64,000 nucleotides of DNA from Deltaproteobacteria bacterium (GCA_024280485.1 JAJRQB010000065.1:1-64000); one strand, 5' to 3'; shown: positions 31,146-40,636, numbered from the stretch's first letter. A program made the numbers and translations. The notes: generated from the sequence alone by a model not told the origin.

Positions 31146-32777
31146 ATGAGTACGACCTTGCACATTTTACATCTTGAAGATAACCCGAATGATGCCGAAC
31201 TTGTGCGATATGCTCTGGAGTCGGGTGGTGTGGCCTGCTGTATTGAGCTGGTATCCAATCGACGCTCGTATTGTGCGGCTTTGGACCGCCTGAATTTCGA
31301 TATTATCCTTGCCGATTTTTCTCTTCCAGATTACAACGGAATGGCAGCTTTCGAAGAAGCGAAGCAGCGTGACCTGCAGATTCCATTTGTGTTGATTACA
31401 GGAGCGCTGGGCGAAGAGCGAGCGATTGAATGCATCAAAGTCGGAATGAGTGATTATGTACTCAAGACCAATCTTGTCCGTCTGGCCACTGTTGTTCCAC
31501 GTGCTATCGCAGAGAAAAATGCTGAATGGCAGCATGATTTTGCGCTTGAAAATTTGCATCGTAGTGAGGAACGGTTTGAACTCGCTGTCCGTGGTTCAGG
31601 CGCCGGGATCTGGGATTGGCCTGACTTGCAGAGTAGCGACATGTGGTGGTCGTCACGAATTTTTGAGGTCCTCGGTTATTCTGGGGAGGAATTTATCCTT
31701 ACGCTCGATAAGTGGAAGGAGTTGGTTTTACCTGAGGACGAACCGGAGTTTTCACGAGTATTGAGCGATCATTTACAGAATCGTTCGCCTTATGACATTG
31801 AATATCGGATGCGGCATAAGGCTGGGAGTATTGTTTGGGTTCGATCCCGTGGCAGCGCACTCTGGGATGATCAGGGGAAAGCAGTGCGCATGGCCGGCTA
31901 CATCCAGGATATTTCTGATCGAAAAGAGGCCCTCAGAAATCTGTGTGCGCGTGAAAAAGATCTGCTGAAAGCTCAGCAGGTTGCACATATCGGGAGCTGG
32001 CACTTCGATTTCGAGACTAGCCGCCTTGATTGGACAGAGGAGGCCTACAAAATATTCGGGCTGAGTCCTGCTGAATTCGAAGGCAACATTGAAGGTTTTA
32101 TTGCTAGGGTTCATCCAGATGACCGGACGCGGGTTGTCGACAGTTGGAATGCAGCCCTGACTGGACAGCCCTACGATCTTGAACACCGTATCCTGGTCGG
32201 TAAAGAAGTGCGTTGGGTCCGCGAGGTTGCCGAGCTCGATTTTAGACCGTCTGGAGAGCCGTTACGCGCTGTTGGTGTCGTTCATGATTTGACAGCGCAA
32301 CGCAGAGCGGAAGAGGAATCTCGGCAGCTGAATGAAAACTATCGTGCGATCACTCAGACGGTGAACGAAGCGATCATCATGATTGATACCGCAGGAAGGA
32401 TTAGCTTCTGGAACCCGGCGGCAAAGAATACTTTTGGTTTCAGCCGTGAAGAGGCGATGGGCAAAAACCTGCACCAATTGCTGGCTCCACAACACTATCA
32501 TCCGGCGGTGAATAAGGGATTGGTTGAGTTTTTTAAAAGTGGAACAGGGCTGGCGCTGGGTAAGACCCAGGAGGTAAATGGGCTGCACAAGGACGGTCAC
32601 GAAATTCCTCTGGAGCTATCATTAGCACGAATTCGACAAATGATGAGTGGCATGCTGTTGGAGTGTTACGCGATATCTCGGAACGTAAGGCTGCAGAAAA
32701 AGAGGTATCTGACCTCCATAAGCAGTTATCCCAAACTCAAAAGATGGAAGCTATCGGCACTTTGGCTGGTGGTATAG
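31146..32777 (+). CDS. N-terminal part of a frameshifted hybrid kinase: receiver and three PAS domains
   Basis: Start ATG 31146 follows GAGGAG. Receiver about 5-125 (LHILHLEDNPNDAELV, LADFSLPDYNG, LITGA), then PAS domains at about 150-255, 275-385 and 395-500. After about residue 498 (ARIRQ) the frame leaves the conserved sequence and ends in about 45 unrelated residues. The matching continuation WHAVGVLRDISERK lies one frame away and belongs to the next entry. The two pieces were once one protein of about 900 residues. A lone receiver-PAS protein without a kinase core might still be made. Confidence 0.85.
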   Translation: MSTTLHILHLEDNPNDAELVRYALESGGVACCIELVSNRRSYCAALDRLNFDIILADFSLPDYNGMAAFEEAKQRDLQIPFVLITGALGEERAIECIKVGMSDYVLKTNLVRLATVVPRAIAEKNAEWQHDFALENLHRSEERFELAVRGSGAGIWDWPDLQSSDMWWSSRIFEVLGYSGEEFILTLDKWKELVLPEDEPEFSRVLSDHLQNRSPYDIEYRMRHKAGSIVWVRSRGSALWDDQGKAVRMAGYIQDISDRKEALRNLCAREKDLLKAQQVAHIGSWHFDFETSRLDWTEEAYKIFGLSPAEFEGNIEGFIARVHPDDRTRVVDSWNAALTGQPYDLEHRILVGKEVRWVREVAELDFRPSGEPLRAVGVVHDLTAQRRAEEESRQLNENYRAITQTVNEAIIMIDTAGRISFWNPAAKNTFGFSREEAMGKNLHQLLAPQHYHPAVNKGLVEFFKSGTGLALGKTQEVNGLHKDGHEIPLELSLARIRQMMSGMLLECYAISRNVRLQKKRYLTSISSYPKLKRWKLSALWLVV

Positions 32778-33850
32778 CTCATGATTTCAATAATATTCTG
32801 GCAGCGATTATTGGATATTCTTCGCTGGTAAAGACACGCTTGCAACAGGGGAGTCGTGAGCTCGAAGATATTCAAAAAGTGCTACAGGCTGGCGAACGTG
32901 CCAAGTCTCTGGTCAGCCAAATTTTGACATTCGCGCGCAAGACTGAACTTGAGACGCATCCGATCGCAGTTGATTTGATCGTTAAGGAAGTCTTGTCATT
33001 GATCCGGGCCTCACTACCGGCAACTATTGAAATCGTTAGTCAGATCGATACTGACAATAGTATGGTTCTTGGCAGCTCGACCGAGGTTCACCAGGTTGTG
33101 ATGAACCTTTGCACAAACTCTTTTCACGCAATGGAAGAGAGTGGTGGTGTCCTTGAAGTCGATCTGCAACGGATTGAACTGTCCCAGCACGATAGCCTCG
33201 TCGCCGGTTCTTACTTACAGTTGAAGGTTAAGGATTGTGGTAATGGGATTTCTCCGCAGATTTTGGGAAAAATTTTTGACCCCTATTTCACTACAAAAAA
33301 TATCGAACGGGGGACCGGTCTTGGGTTGTCTGTCGTCCAGGGGATTGTCCAGCGGTCGGGTGGAATCATTGAGGTTGAAAGCAAGGTTGGCGTGGGGAGC
33401 TGTTTTACGGTCTGGTTCCCCTGCTATAAGGAAGAGGTCGTAGAGGAGAAGATTATGGAGATACTGTCAGAAGGCGGCAATGAGCATATCATGTACGTTG
33501 ATGACGAAGAAGACCTTGCTCTCTTGGGTCAAGAATTTCTTGAGGATATTGGGTATATCGTTACTCCGATGTTCAGTAGTACCGAGGCCCTGAAAGAGTT
33601 CAAGGACAACCCACAGAATTACGATTTAATCGTGACGGACCATACCATGCCGAAAATGACGGGTGTTGAAATGGCGATAGAAATGGCTAAGATTTCACCT
33701 GAAACCCCTGTTGTGCTTTGTTCTGGGTTTAAAATGTCTCTTACCTCTCCAGGGGTTTCTGAAAGTTCAATTCGTGAGGTATTGTTAAAACCTGAAGTTT
33801 TCGACAAATTGCCGATAGTGTTACGGCGTTTATTAGCTAGTCGTCAGTAG
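32663..33850 (+). CDS. C-terminal part of the frameshifted hybrid kinase: kinase core and receiver
   Basis: Begins inside the third PAS-linked region (LRDISERKAAEKEV). Phospho-acceptor domain with LAGGIAHDFNNILAAI, ATPase domain with FDPYFTTKNIERGTGLGLSV, and a C-terminal receiver with IMYVDDEEDL and LIVTDHTMPKMTGVEM. GTG 32663 is the first possible start in this frame, but no good ribosome-binding site precedes it, so independent translation is doubtful. Core architecture matches the hybrid kinase at 13183-15897. Confidence 0.85.
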   Translation: MLRDISERKAAEKEVSDLHKQLSQTQKMEAIGTLAGGIAHDFNNILAAIIGYSSLVKTRLQQGSRELEDIQKVLQAGERAKSLVSQILTFARKTELETHPIAVDLIVKEVLSLIRASLPATIEIVSQIDTDNSMVLGSSTEVHQVVMNLCTNSFHAMEESGGVLEVDLQRIELSQHDSLVAGSYLQLKVKDCGNGISPQILGKIFDPYFTTKNIERGTGLGLSVVQGIVQRSGGIIEVESKVGVGSCFTVWFPCYKEEVVEEKIMEILSEGGNEHIMYVDDEEDLALLGQEFLEDIGYIVTPMFSSTEALKEFKDNPQNYDLIVTDHTMPKMTGVEMAIEMAKISPETPVVLCSGFKMSLTSPGVSESSIREVLLKPEVFDKLPIVLRRLLASRQ

Positions 33851-33936
33851 TTAAATTTGAACATTTGCGTTAAAAAAACGTTTCTCAGGATAGTTGGTCC
33901 ATGAGCTCAAATCCATAGACTTTATAAATCCTGATT

Positions 33937-35652
33937 TTAAGCAGTCTGCATCATGCTGTTCAGATATTTTGGTAACCATTCAATTAAAGCATCACTGGGC
34001 ATCGGTTTGGCAAAAAGAAATCCCTGAACCTGTTCACAACCTTCTTTACGGAGGAAATCGAGTTGGTCTTCAGTTTCAACTCCTTCAGCAATGATTTCAA
34101 GATTCATTGCCTGGCCCAGGTGGATAATGGTGCGAGCAATCGTTGCATCATCCTTGTCGGTGGTAACGTCCATGATGAAGGCGCGGTCAATTTTAAGTTT
34201 GTGGACCGGGAATTTCTTGAGGTAACTCAATGAAGAGTAGCCTGTTCCAAAATCATCAATAGCGAGCTTGATCCCCATAGCATCGAGTTTTGTCAGGCGC
34301 TCTATTGCATCACTACTTGTATCCATGAGGGTGTTCTCGGTAATCTCCAGTTCGATAAGGTGGGGTGAAACACTCTTTCGCCGCAAGGTTTCAGCGATCT
34401 TTTCAATGAGATTTTGGTCAGCGAACTGGATCGGTGACAGGTTGACCGCAACCAATAATTCGGGGAGGCCAAGTTGCTTCCAGCGGTTGATCTCATCGCA
34501 AGCCATTTCCAGAATCTGTTCGCCAAGTGGCAGGATAAGACCAGAAGATTCGGCCAGAGGAATGAAGTCGGCCGGAGAAATCATCCCGCGGACCTTGTGA
34601 GGCCAGCGGACCAGTGCTTCAACACCAATTACATTTTTACCATCAATAGAAAACATCGGCTGAAAATGCAGGGTGAAACTCTGTTGTTGAAGAGCATAAC
34701 GCATCTCCTGTTCAAGTGCGCGGTATTCCTGAGCACGTGCATCAAGTTCTGAATCGTAAAATTTGAAATTATTTCGACCTGCAGCCTTGGCTTGATAAAG
34801 TGCAAGGTCAGCATGGCGTAATAGCTCATCGGGGTCATGGCCATGGGTTGGGCAAAGAGCGATGCCGATACTTGTGTGGGCTATGATCTCTTCATTGCCG
34901 AATGTGAAGGGTTCATTGAAACTGGTGACTAGCTTCTTTGCCAGCAGGGTGATGTCGGTTTCGTTGCCGAGGTGAGTGGCTATAACTGCAAATTCATCGC
35001 CGCCGAGGCGTGCGACGGTGTCGCTGGCACGCGTGGAGCTTTTAAGGCGTGCCGAGACTTCTTGCAACAATCGATCTCCTACCGGATGGCCCATGGTGTC
35101 GTTGATCTCTTTGAAGTTATCTAGATCGAGAAAGAAGAGGGCCAACAATTTGTTCCCGCGTAATGATTGGATGATCCCATCGGTTAATTTGAGATAGAAG
35201 AGATTGCGATTAGCCAAACCGGTGAGTGGATCAAAGTGGGACAAGGTGAGCAGGCGTTGTTCGATTCTTTTTCTTTCTATTGCGTAGCGCACGCTACGTT
35301 TGAGCATTGAAACGCTCAACTCCTGCTTGCTCAGGTAATCTGCGGCACCCTGACGGATAACCTCAAGATCATCGAGATGGTCATCGTTGTCAGCCAGCAT
35401 GATAACCGGCATGGCACGCTCTTCCATACTTGAAGAGCGGCGGAGAAGTTCTATGGTGTCGCGGCCATCAAGGCGATAATCAAGAAAGACGAGATCGTAG
35501 TAGCAGGCTTCAAGGGGCCAGAGTGCCTCATTGAAATTGTTGATCCATGTCATGAGCAGGCCATCACCTAGAGCTTGGCGCAGCAATTCTTCAAGCTGTT
35601 GTTGCTCATTGTGACTATTTCCGATGTAAAGAATGTGTACGCGATCAGTCAT
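33937..35652 (-). CDS. Receiver-GGDEF-EAL protein (c-di-GMP turnover)
   Basis: 571 residues. Receiver about 5-125 (LVFLDYRLDGRDT phospho-acceptor), GGDEF domain about 140-295 with intact RLGGDEFAVI, and EAL domain about 310-560 with GVEALVRW, NLSPIQF, LELEITENTLMD and DDFGTGYSSLSYL. Both catalytic motifs look intact, so it could make and break c-di-GMP; many such proteins favour one activity. Converges with the frameshifted kinase and lies downstream of the cytochrome b5-like gene on the same strand with a 138-base gap. Confidence 0.93.
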   Translation of the reverse strand: MTDRVHILYIGNSHNEQQQLEELLRQALGDGLLMTWINNFNEALWPLEACYYDLVFLDYRLDGRDTIELLRRSSSMEERAMPVIMLADNDDHLDDLEVIRQGAADYLSKQELSVSMLKRSVRYAIERKRIEQRLLTLSHFDPLTGLANRNLFYLKLTDGIIQSLRGNKLLALFFLDLDNFKEINDTMGHPVGDRLLQEVSARLKSSTRASDTVARLGGDEFAVIATHLGNETDITLLAKKLVTSFNEPFTFGNEEIIAHTSIGIALCPTHGHDPDELLRHADLALYQAKAAGRNNFKFYDSELDARAQEYRALEQEMRYALQQQSFTLHFQPMFSIDGKNVIGVEALVRWPHKVRGMISPADFIPLAESSGLILPLGEQILEMACDEINRWKQLGLPELLVAVNLSPIQFADQNLIEKIAETLRRKSVSPHLIELEITENTLMDTSSDAIERLTKLDAMGIKLAIDDFGTGYSSLSYLKKFPVHKLKIDRAFIMDVTTDKDDATIARTIIHLGQAMNLEIIAEGVETEDQLDFLRKEGCEQVQGFLFAKPMPSDALIEWLPKYLNSMMQTA

Positions 35653-35790
35653 CTGGTCCCAGTGCTCCCCCTCTTTTTTCTATTTAGATTATGTTTGGCT
35701 TGGCTAATAAATATAATCTAATTATCTATGAAGCGCAAGAGTACTACTGCGATATTTTTGTTGTCAGGGGTATAGATAGGTTGTTTTAGC

Positions 35791-36105
35791 TTAGCGCAAG
35801 AATGTCCAGACGCAAATGAGGGCTATAGTTACGGCAGTAGCAACAATCAGTTTAGAACTGGCAGATGATTTTTTTTCGATTTGTTCCTCAAGGCGTGCAA
35901 CGCTAGGGAAACGTTCGATGACGGCCGCGACATGGGGAGCTGTTTTGAGTATGATGGTCAGGTCGCAGCCAGCCTGATGAACTCCTTCATGGTTGCCCTC
36001 TTTCCAGAGGGGACTGTCACTGACATCGTAGATGATGCTTCCGATTGCAACATAGGCAGGCTGGCCGTTCTGGCCGTTAAATTTTGAAAGTTCTTCATGT
36101 GTCAT
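35791..36105 (-). CDS. Cytochrome b5-like heme-binding protein with C-terminal anchor
   Basis: 104 residues. A small b5-like domain (QPAYVAIGSIIYDVSDS, then GNHEGVHQAG and LKTAPH) carries two histidines spaced as the axial heme ligands in this compact bacterial subfamily. A C-terminal helix (LIVATAVTIALICVWTF) anchors it in the membrane with the domain facing the cytosol. AGGAG precedes ATG 36105. It could serve electron transfer or simply bind heme; no partner enzyme is adjacent. Confidence 0.85.
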   Translation of the reverse strand: MTHEELSKFNGQNGQPAYVAIGSIIYDVSDSPLWKEGNHEGVHQAGCDLTIILKTAPHVAAVIERFPSVARLEEQIEKKSSASSKLIVATAVTIALICVWTFLR

Positions 36106-36345
36106 GGTCGGTCTCCTTCTGTGTTTTCTAAAACAGGGATTGTCTCTATGTTGACACCCGTGTCGGTTTTAGGCACTTTCAGTTGTCTAGTTAGCTCTCT
36201 GGGTTGAATTTTCACTTTGGGTGAGAATTAATTCAGAGGTTATTCTAACCGCACATTTTACGGCAGTGTATTTATTTGTCTCATTATGCTAAAGAAGATT
36301 GTCTTGTGTGACGCAAAATAATTATTCAATCAAAGGGATCAGCAT
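36106..36345. promoter_or_regulatory. Divergent promoter region between b5-like gene and proC
   Basis: 240 bases with AT-rich stretches and no coding signal. Promoters for both genes must lie here, but I could not place them with confidence. Confidence 0.4.
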
Positions 36346-37161
36346 ATGACAAATATTCAGAAAATCGGTTTTATCGGTGGTGGAAACATGGCCGAGGCGA
36401 TCATTAAGGGCCTACTTGAGGCAGCATTTCCACCCGAGAAAATTATGGTGTCTGAGCCTAGCGACCTGCGTCGTGAGCATCTGTCCGATGCCTACAATGT
36501 TAGTGTTGTTAGTGATAATCTCGAAGTGATTCGTCAATGTGATCTCGTGGTGCTGGCAATTAAACCGCAGATTGCCGATGAGGTTCTCAGCGGAATTGCC
36601 AGTGCCTACCGTAAAGAAACGCTGCTGGTGTCGATTCTGGCAGGTGCTTCCTGTGCGCATATTGAACAGCATTTTGATTCCGCGGCCAGGGTGATACGTG
36701 TGATGCCAAACACTCCGGCATTGGTTGGTGAAGGTGCTACGGCAATCTGTCAAGGCCACAACACCAGTCATGATGACTTGTTGTTAGTGAGCCATTTGTT
36801 TGAAACCGTGGGGCAGGTTCAGGTGATTGATGAGCGCCAGATGGACGCGGTGACCGGTCTTTCCGGTTCTGGCCCAGCTTATGTCTATACAATTATCGAA
36901 GCATTGGCAGATGGTGGGGTGCGTGAAGGTTTACGTCGTGATATTGCTCATGCTCTTGCGGTGCAGACAGTGGTTGGCGCTGCGCTGATGGTGCGTGAAA
37001 CAGGTGAGCACCCGGCAATTCTGCGTGATCGGGTCTGTTCGCCAGGCGGCACGGCTATAACCGGTATTAGTACTTTAGAGAGAAATGGCTTGCGGACCAC
37101 CTTGATGGAGGCGGTCAGCGCAGCAGCTACACGTTCACGTGAGTTAGGTGGCGAAGAATAA
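36346..37161 (+). CDS. proC: Pyrroline-5-carboxylate reductase
   Basis: 271 residues. N-terminal Rossmann motif IGFIGGGNMAEAI binds NAD(P)H; VIRVMPNTPALVGEG and the C-terminal TGLSGSGPAYVYTIIEALADGG-type segment (seen here as TGLSGSGPAY) with VCSPGGTAITG are ProC signatures. It reduces P5C to L-proline in the cytosol. The gene lies just upstream of proline oxidation genes and in the same window as a hydroxyproline dehydratase that also makes P5C. A good terminator follows, so it is probably its own transcript. Confidence 0.95.
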   Translation: MTNIQKIGFIGGGNMAEAIIKGLLEAAFPPEKIMVSEPSDLRREHLSDAYNVSVVSDNLEVIRQCDLVVLAIKPQIADEVLSGIASAYRKETLLVSILAGASCAHIEQHFDSAARVIRVMPNTPALVGEGATAICQGHNTSHDDLLLVSHLFETVGQVQVIDERQMDAVTGLSGSGPAYVYTIIEALADGGVREGLRRDIAHALAVQTVVGAALMVRETGEHPAILRDRVCSPGGTAITGISTLERNGLRTTLMEAVSAAATRSRELGGEE

Positions 37162-37193
37162 AGTTCATTCTAAAATTTCAAGAAGTCACATTG

Positions 37194-37229
37194 AAGTCGC
37201 TGCGGACATAGGTCTGTAGCGACTTTTTG
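37194..37229 (+). terminator. Rho-independent terminator after proC
   Basis: AAGTCGCT pairs with AGCGACTT across a 16-base loop and is followed by a T run. It ends the proC transcript. Confidence 0.75.
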
Positions 37230-37249
37230 TTGTTAATGTGGAATTTATT

Positions 37250-37297
37250 CCGCCTCTATGCAATAATGCATTGCGATGCAAGTTTGCATAGAGGCGG
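37250..37297. promoter_or_regulatory. 14-bp inverted repeat before the sigma-54 activator gene
   Basis: CCGCCTCTATGCAA (37250-37263) is repeated in perfect inverse as TTGCATAGAGGCGG (37284-37297). The 20-base spacer holds two further TGCA cores. It ends six bases before the activator's ATG, so it is a likely autoregulatory operator, or a hairpin in the leader. Its TATGCA core recurs in the hairpin after the gene. Confidence 0.7.
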
Positions 37298-37303
37298 AAG
37301 TGC

Positions 37304-38704
37304 ATGGATATGGAAACGAATCAACGTACGATCGAAGAGCTGAATCGTGAACTGAGTGCGATCATCAATTCCTCATCTGATGGTCTCTTTGTCTGTCGGG
37401 CCGATGGCATGGTTATCCGGGTCAATCCGGCTTCTGAGCGTATGCATCATATCCGGGCTGAGGAGGTGCTCGGGCGAAATATCTTCGCCCTGGTGGAAGA
37501 GGGTTTTATTGACCGCAGTGCAGCACTTGAAACGATTCGCAGCGGCAAGCAAGTCAGTGTACTGCAGAACCATCGCGGTCGTAAGCTGATGTCGACCGGC
37601 ACCCCGGTTTTTGATGAACAGGGTGTGCTGGTGTTAGCGGTGGTTACGGTGCGGGATGTGACCGAGATCGATCAACTTCAGCGCAGTATTGAGGAGGAGG
37701 AGACTCGCAGCAGTCAGTTTCGCGAACAGATGTTGGCGATGCAGCAACTCGAGTTGGAGTCGCGCGAGATTGTTGCGCGGAGTCCGCTTATGGTTCAGGT
37801 TCTGCAACAGGCAGTACGTGTTGGTAATGCTGATTCTACAGTCTTGATTCTTGGGGAATCAGGGGTTGGTAAAGGATTGGTGGCTGATCTGATTCATAGT
37901 CATTCAAAGCGTGCTCAGGGGCCGATGATTCGCATCAACTGCGGTGCTATCCCTGATACTTTGATTGAATCAGAGCTGTTCGGTTATGAAAAAGGTGCCT
38001 TTACTGGTGCGCAGAAGGCTAAGCCGGGTTACTTTGAGCTCGCCGACGGTGGCACTCTGTTTCTGGATGAAATGGCTGAATTGCCCGCAGCCGCCCAAGT
38101 GAAATTACTCCGTTTTCTGGAGGACGGGCGGATTGCTCGGCTGGGATCAACGACAGAAACGATTGTGAATGTGCGAGTGCTGGCTGCGACCCACCGAAAT
38201 CTGGAGCAGATGGTCGCCTCTGAGCAGTTTCGTCTGGATCTCTTTTACCGCCTCAATGTTATTCCGTTGACGGTTCCGCCGCTACGTGAGCGTCAAGATT
38301 GCCTGTTGCCTCTTTTGCGTCATTATATTGAACATTTTTCACAACGTAATGGTGTCAACCGTCGCCTTGGTCGGGCTGCAGTTGATGCTCTCTTAGTCTA
38401 CGACTACCCTGGTAATGTGCGAGAGTTGATGAATCTGTGTGAACGTCTAGTGGTCATGTCGGAAACTGAGGTGATAGACCAGGCAGATTTACCGACGACG
38501 GTTCGGCAAGAAGTCGAGCCGCATTGCAACAAGGAACGTCTCTGGCAACAAGGACAGACTCTGTCCGAGATTGTTGCGAATGTCGAACGGCGCGTGCTGG
38601 GTGATATGTGCAGTTATTACAGTAACCAAAGTGAGATCGCTTCGTTGCTCGGGGTGAACCAGTCGACTATCGCGCGTAAGCTCAAAAAGTACGATTTACT
38701 CTAA
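37304..38704 (+). CDS. PAS-containing sigma-54-dependent activator (proline locus)
   Basis: 466 residues. PAS domain about 10-120 (SSDGLFVCRADGMVIRVNPA), AAA+ domain about 155-385 with GESGVGKG (Walker A), the sigma-54 contact loop GAFTGA, LFLDEMAEL (Walker B) and FRLDLFYRLNVIPL, and a C-terminal Fis/TyrR-like helix-turn-helix (NQSEIASLLGVNQSTIARKL). Placed between proC and the proline-oxidation genes, with a sigma-54 promoter downstream, it most likely activates that operon on sensing proline or a related metabolite. A close paralogue is encoded at 46720. Confidence 0.92.
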   Translation: MDMETNQRTIEELNRELSAIINSSSDGLFVCRADGMVIRVNPASERMHHIRAEEVLGRNIFALVEEGFIDRSAALETIRSGKQVSVLQNHRGRKLMSTGTPVFDEQGVLVLAVVTVRDVTEIDQLQRSIEEEETRSSQFREQMLAMQQLELESREIVARSPLMVQVLQQAVRVGNADSTVLILGESGVGKGLVADLIHSHSKRAQGPMIRINCGAIPDTLIESELFGYEKGAFTGAQKAKPGYFELADGGTLFLDEMAELPAAAQVKLLRFLEDGRIARLGSTTETIVNVRVLAATHRNLEQMVASEQFRLDLFYRLNVIPLTVPPLRERQDCLLPLLRHYIEHFSQRNGVNRRLGRAAVDALLVYDYPGNVRELMNLCERLVVMSETEVIDQADLPTTVRQEVEPHCNKERLWQQGQTLSEIVANVERRVLGDMCSYYSNQSEIASLLGVNQSTIARKLKKYDLL

Positions 38705-38705
38705 G

Positions 38706-38745
38706 ACCGGTTATTATGCAAACCTGCATAATAACCGGTTCTTTT
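38706..38745 (+). terminator. Strong hairpin terminator with TGCATAA palindrome
   Basis: A perfect 15-bp stem (ACCGGTTATTATGCA / TGCATAATAACCGGT) with a four-base loop AACC is followed by TCTTTTTC. It ends the activator transcript. The inner TTATGCA-N4-TGCATAA resembles the inverted repeat at 37250 and lies about 150 bases upstream of the sigma-54 promoter, so it may also be an activator-binding site. Confidence 0.8.
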
Positions 38746-38845
38746 TCAATGACAGTTCTTGCTCTCGACGCAATTCTTTTTGCCTTAGAAATCTTCGTTA
38801 CCTAAGAGAAGTTCCCGAAACAGCTGCTATAATTGCTCTTTCTCT

Positions 38846-38861
38846 GACTCTCACGAGAGTC
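38846..38861. promoter_or_regulatory. Short palindrome beside sigma-54 promoter
   Basis: GACTCTCACGAGAGTC has two perfect 7-base arms with a two-base centre and ends 23 bases before the promoter. Possible binding site; role unknown. Confidence 0.4.
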
Positions 38862-38883
38862 GTTCTGCTCAGCAAAACAAGGT

Positions 38884-38900
38884 TTGGCACTCTCTTTGCT
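38884..38900 (+). promoter_or_regulatory. Sigma-54 promoter of the proline oxidation operon
   Basis: TGGCACTCTCTTTGCT matches the -24/-12 consensus: GG at 38886-38887 and GC at 38898-38899 with exactly ten bases between. It lies 93 bases before the P5C dehydrogenase start and just downstream of a sigma-54 activator gene. Confidence 0.85.
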
Positions 38901-38993
38901 CTTTACTGAAGCGACAATCGGCGAAGCATCGGCCGTAATTTATGGCCATCTTTTCAGACGATCAATCTTTTATTAAGCCTAAGTGGAGAAATC

Positions 38994-40636
38994 ATGAACC
39001 TTCTTAATAACGCAGTCTTTAAGGTCCCCGTCCCAAGTAATGAGCCGATCTATTCTTATGCTCCGGGGACATCTGAGCGTGCTCAGCTGAAAGTCGCTCT
39101 TGACGAGCTTGCATCAAAAAAATAGAGATTCCGTTGATTATCGGAGGCAAGGAAGTGCGCACCGGCAGGTTGGGGCAAGTGGTTATGCCGCATAACCATA
39201 AGCATGTCCTGGCTGAGTACCATATGGCTGGCGAGGCCGAGATCAAACTGGCGATTGACATGGCGATGGAGGCCAAACCGGTTTGGGAGGCCCTGCGTTG
39301 GGAAGAACGTGCGGCGATTTTTCTGAAGGCTGCCGAATTGCTGTCGGGTAAGTATCGCTACAAGATGAACGCCGCCAGCATGCTCTCGACCAGCAAGAGC
39401 GCCTATCAGGCCGAGATCGATGCCGCCTGCGAACTGATCGACTTTGTGCGTTTCAATGTCGGTTATGCCGAGCAGATCTACAGCGAACAGCCGCCTATTT
39501 CGCCCAAAGGGATCTGGAATTCGCTTCAGCAGCGTCCGCTCGAAGGTTTCGTTCTCGCGGTCGCCCCTTTCAATTTCACCGCCATCGCTGGCAATCTGGC
39601 GACTGCGCCCGCCATTATGGGAAACACCGTGTTGCTCAAACCGGCCTCCAGCTGTGTTTACACACCCTATCTGTGGATGCAGATTCTCAAAGAAGCTGGA
39701 CTGCCCGACGGAGTCATCAACTTTATCCCTGGCTCGGGTGCGCAGATCGGCGGGCTTTGCCTGCCGCACCGCGATCTTGGCGGCGTCCACTTCACCGGTT
39801 CGACCAGGGTGTTCCATGGCATGTGGAAGAGCATCGGTGAGAATATCGCTAGCTACAAATCCTACCCGCGCATCGTCGGTGAGACCGGTGGCAAGGATTT
39901 CATCGTCGCTCATAAGAGCGCTGATTTGAAAAAACTGAATACTGCGATCATCCGCGGCGCCTTCGAATTCCAGGGACAAAAGTGCTCGGCTGCTTCGCGC
40001 GCTTATGTGCCAGAGTCACTCTGGCCAGCATTGCGCAAAGAGCTTGAGCAGGACATCAAGAAGATCAAGATGGGGGCTCCCTCTGATTTCAGGAATTTCT
40101 TCAACGCGGTCATCGACCAGGCCTCCTTCGACAGTATTTCTGAGTTTATCAATTATGCGGCTGACTCGGATGATGCCGAGGTCATTATTGGTGGCGGCTG
40201 TGATGACAGTATCGGGTACTTCGTCGAGCCGACCGTGATTCTGGCTAAAGACCCGCGTTTCCGCACTATGGAAGAGGAGATTTTCGGCCCGGTCATGACC
40301 ATCTATGTCTACCCCGATGAGCAGTACGAAGAAACCCTCGATCTCTGCGACCAGACTTCACCCTACGCCTTGACTGGTGCCATCTTCGCTGCCGAGCGCA
40401 GCGCCGTCAGCTTGGCTTTGACCAAGCTCGAAAATGCTGCTGGTAACTTCTATATCAACGACAAGCCGACCGGCGCCGTTGTCGGTCAGCAGCCTTTCGG
40501 TGGTGCCCGTGCTTCAGGAACCAACGACAAGGCCGGTGCCCGCCTCAATTTGCTGCGCTGGGTCTCGCCAAGAACCATCAAGGAGACCTTTGATGCGGCG
40601 GAGAGCTTCGAATATCCGTTTATGGATGAAGAATAG
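38994..40636 (+). CDS. L-glutamate gamma-semialdehyde (P5C) dehydrogenase, ALDH4A1-like, frame interrupted at an A7 run
   Basis: ATG 38994 (GGAG upstream) begins NNAVFKVPVPSNEPIYSYAP, the normal N-terminus of ALDH4A1-type enzymes. After 43 codons the run of seven A (39116-39122) meets TAG; the next frame continues IEIPLIIGGKEVRTG to the end. The remainder holds SPFNFTAI-like APFNFTAI, GETGGKDF, the catalytic cysteine in GQKCSAASRAY and EEIFGPVMTIYVYPD. It oxidises the semialdehyde to glutamate with NAD. A minus-one slip on A_AAA_AAA, or an eighth A, restores the full 547-residue protein; a truncated form could start at TTG 39134. Confidence 0.9.

Noticed and set aside
32663-33850. The second half of the split hybrid kinase as an independent gene
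   Set aside because: It starts in the middle of a PAS-linked segment, has no good ribosome-binding site and continues the upstream protein after one inserted base.
37304-38704. Classic two-component regulator
   Set aside because: The N-terminus is a PAS domain without the receiver acidic pair or phospho-acceptor aspartate, so the activator senses a ligand rather than a phosphate.
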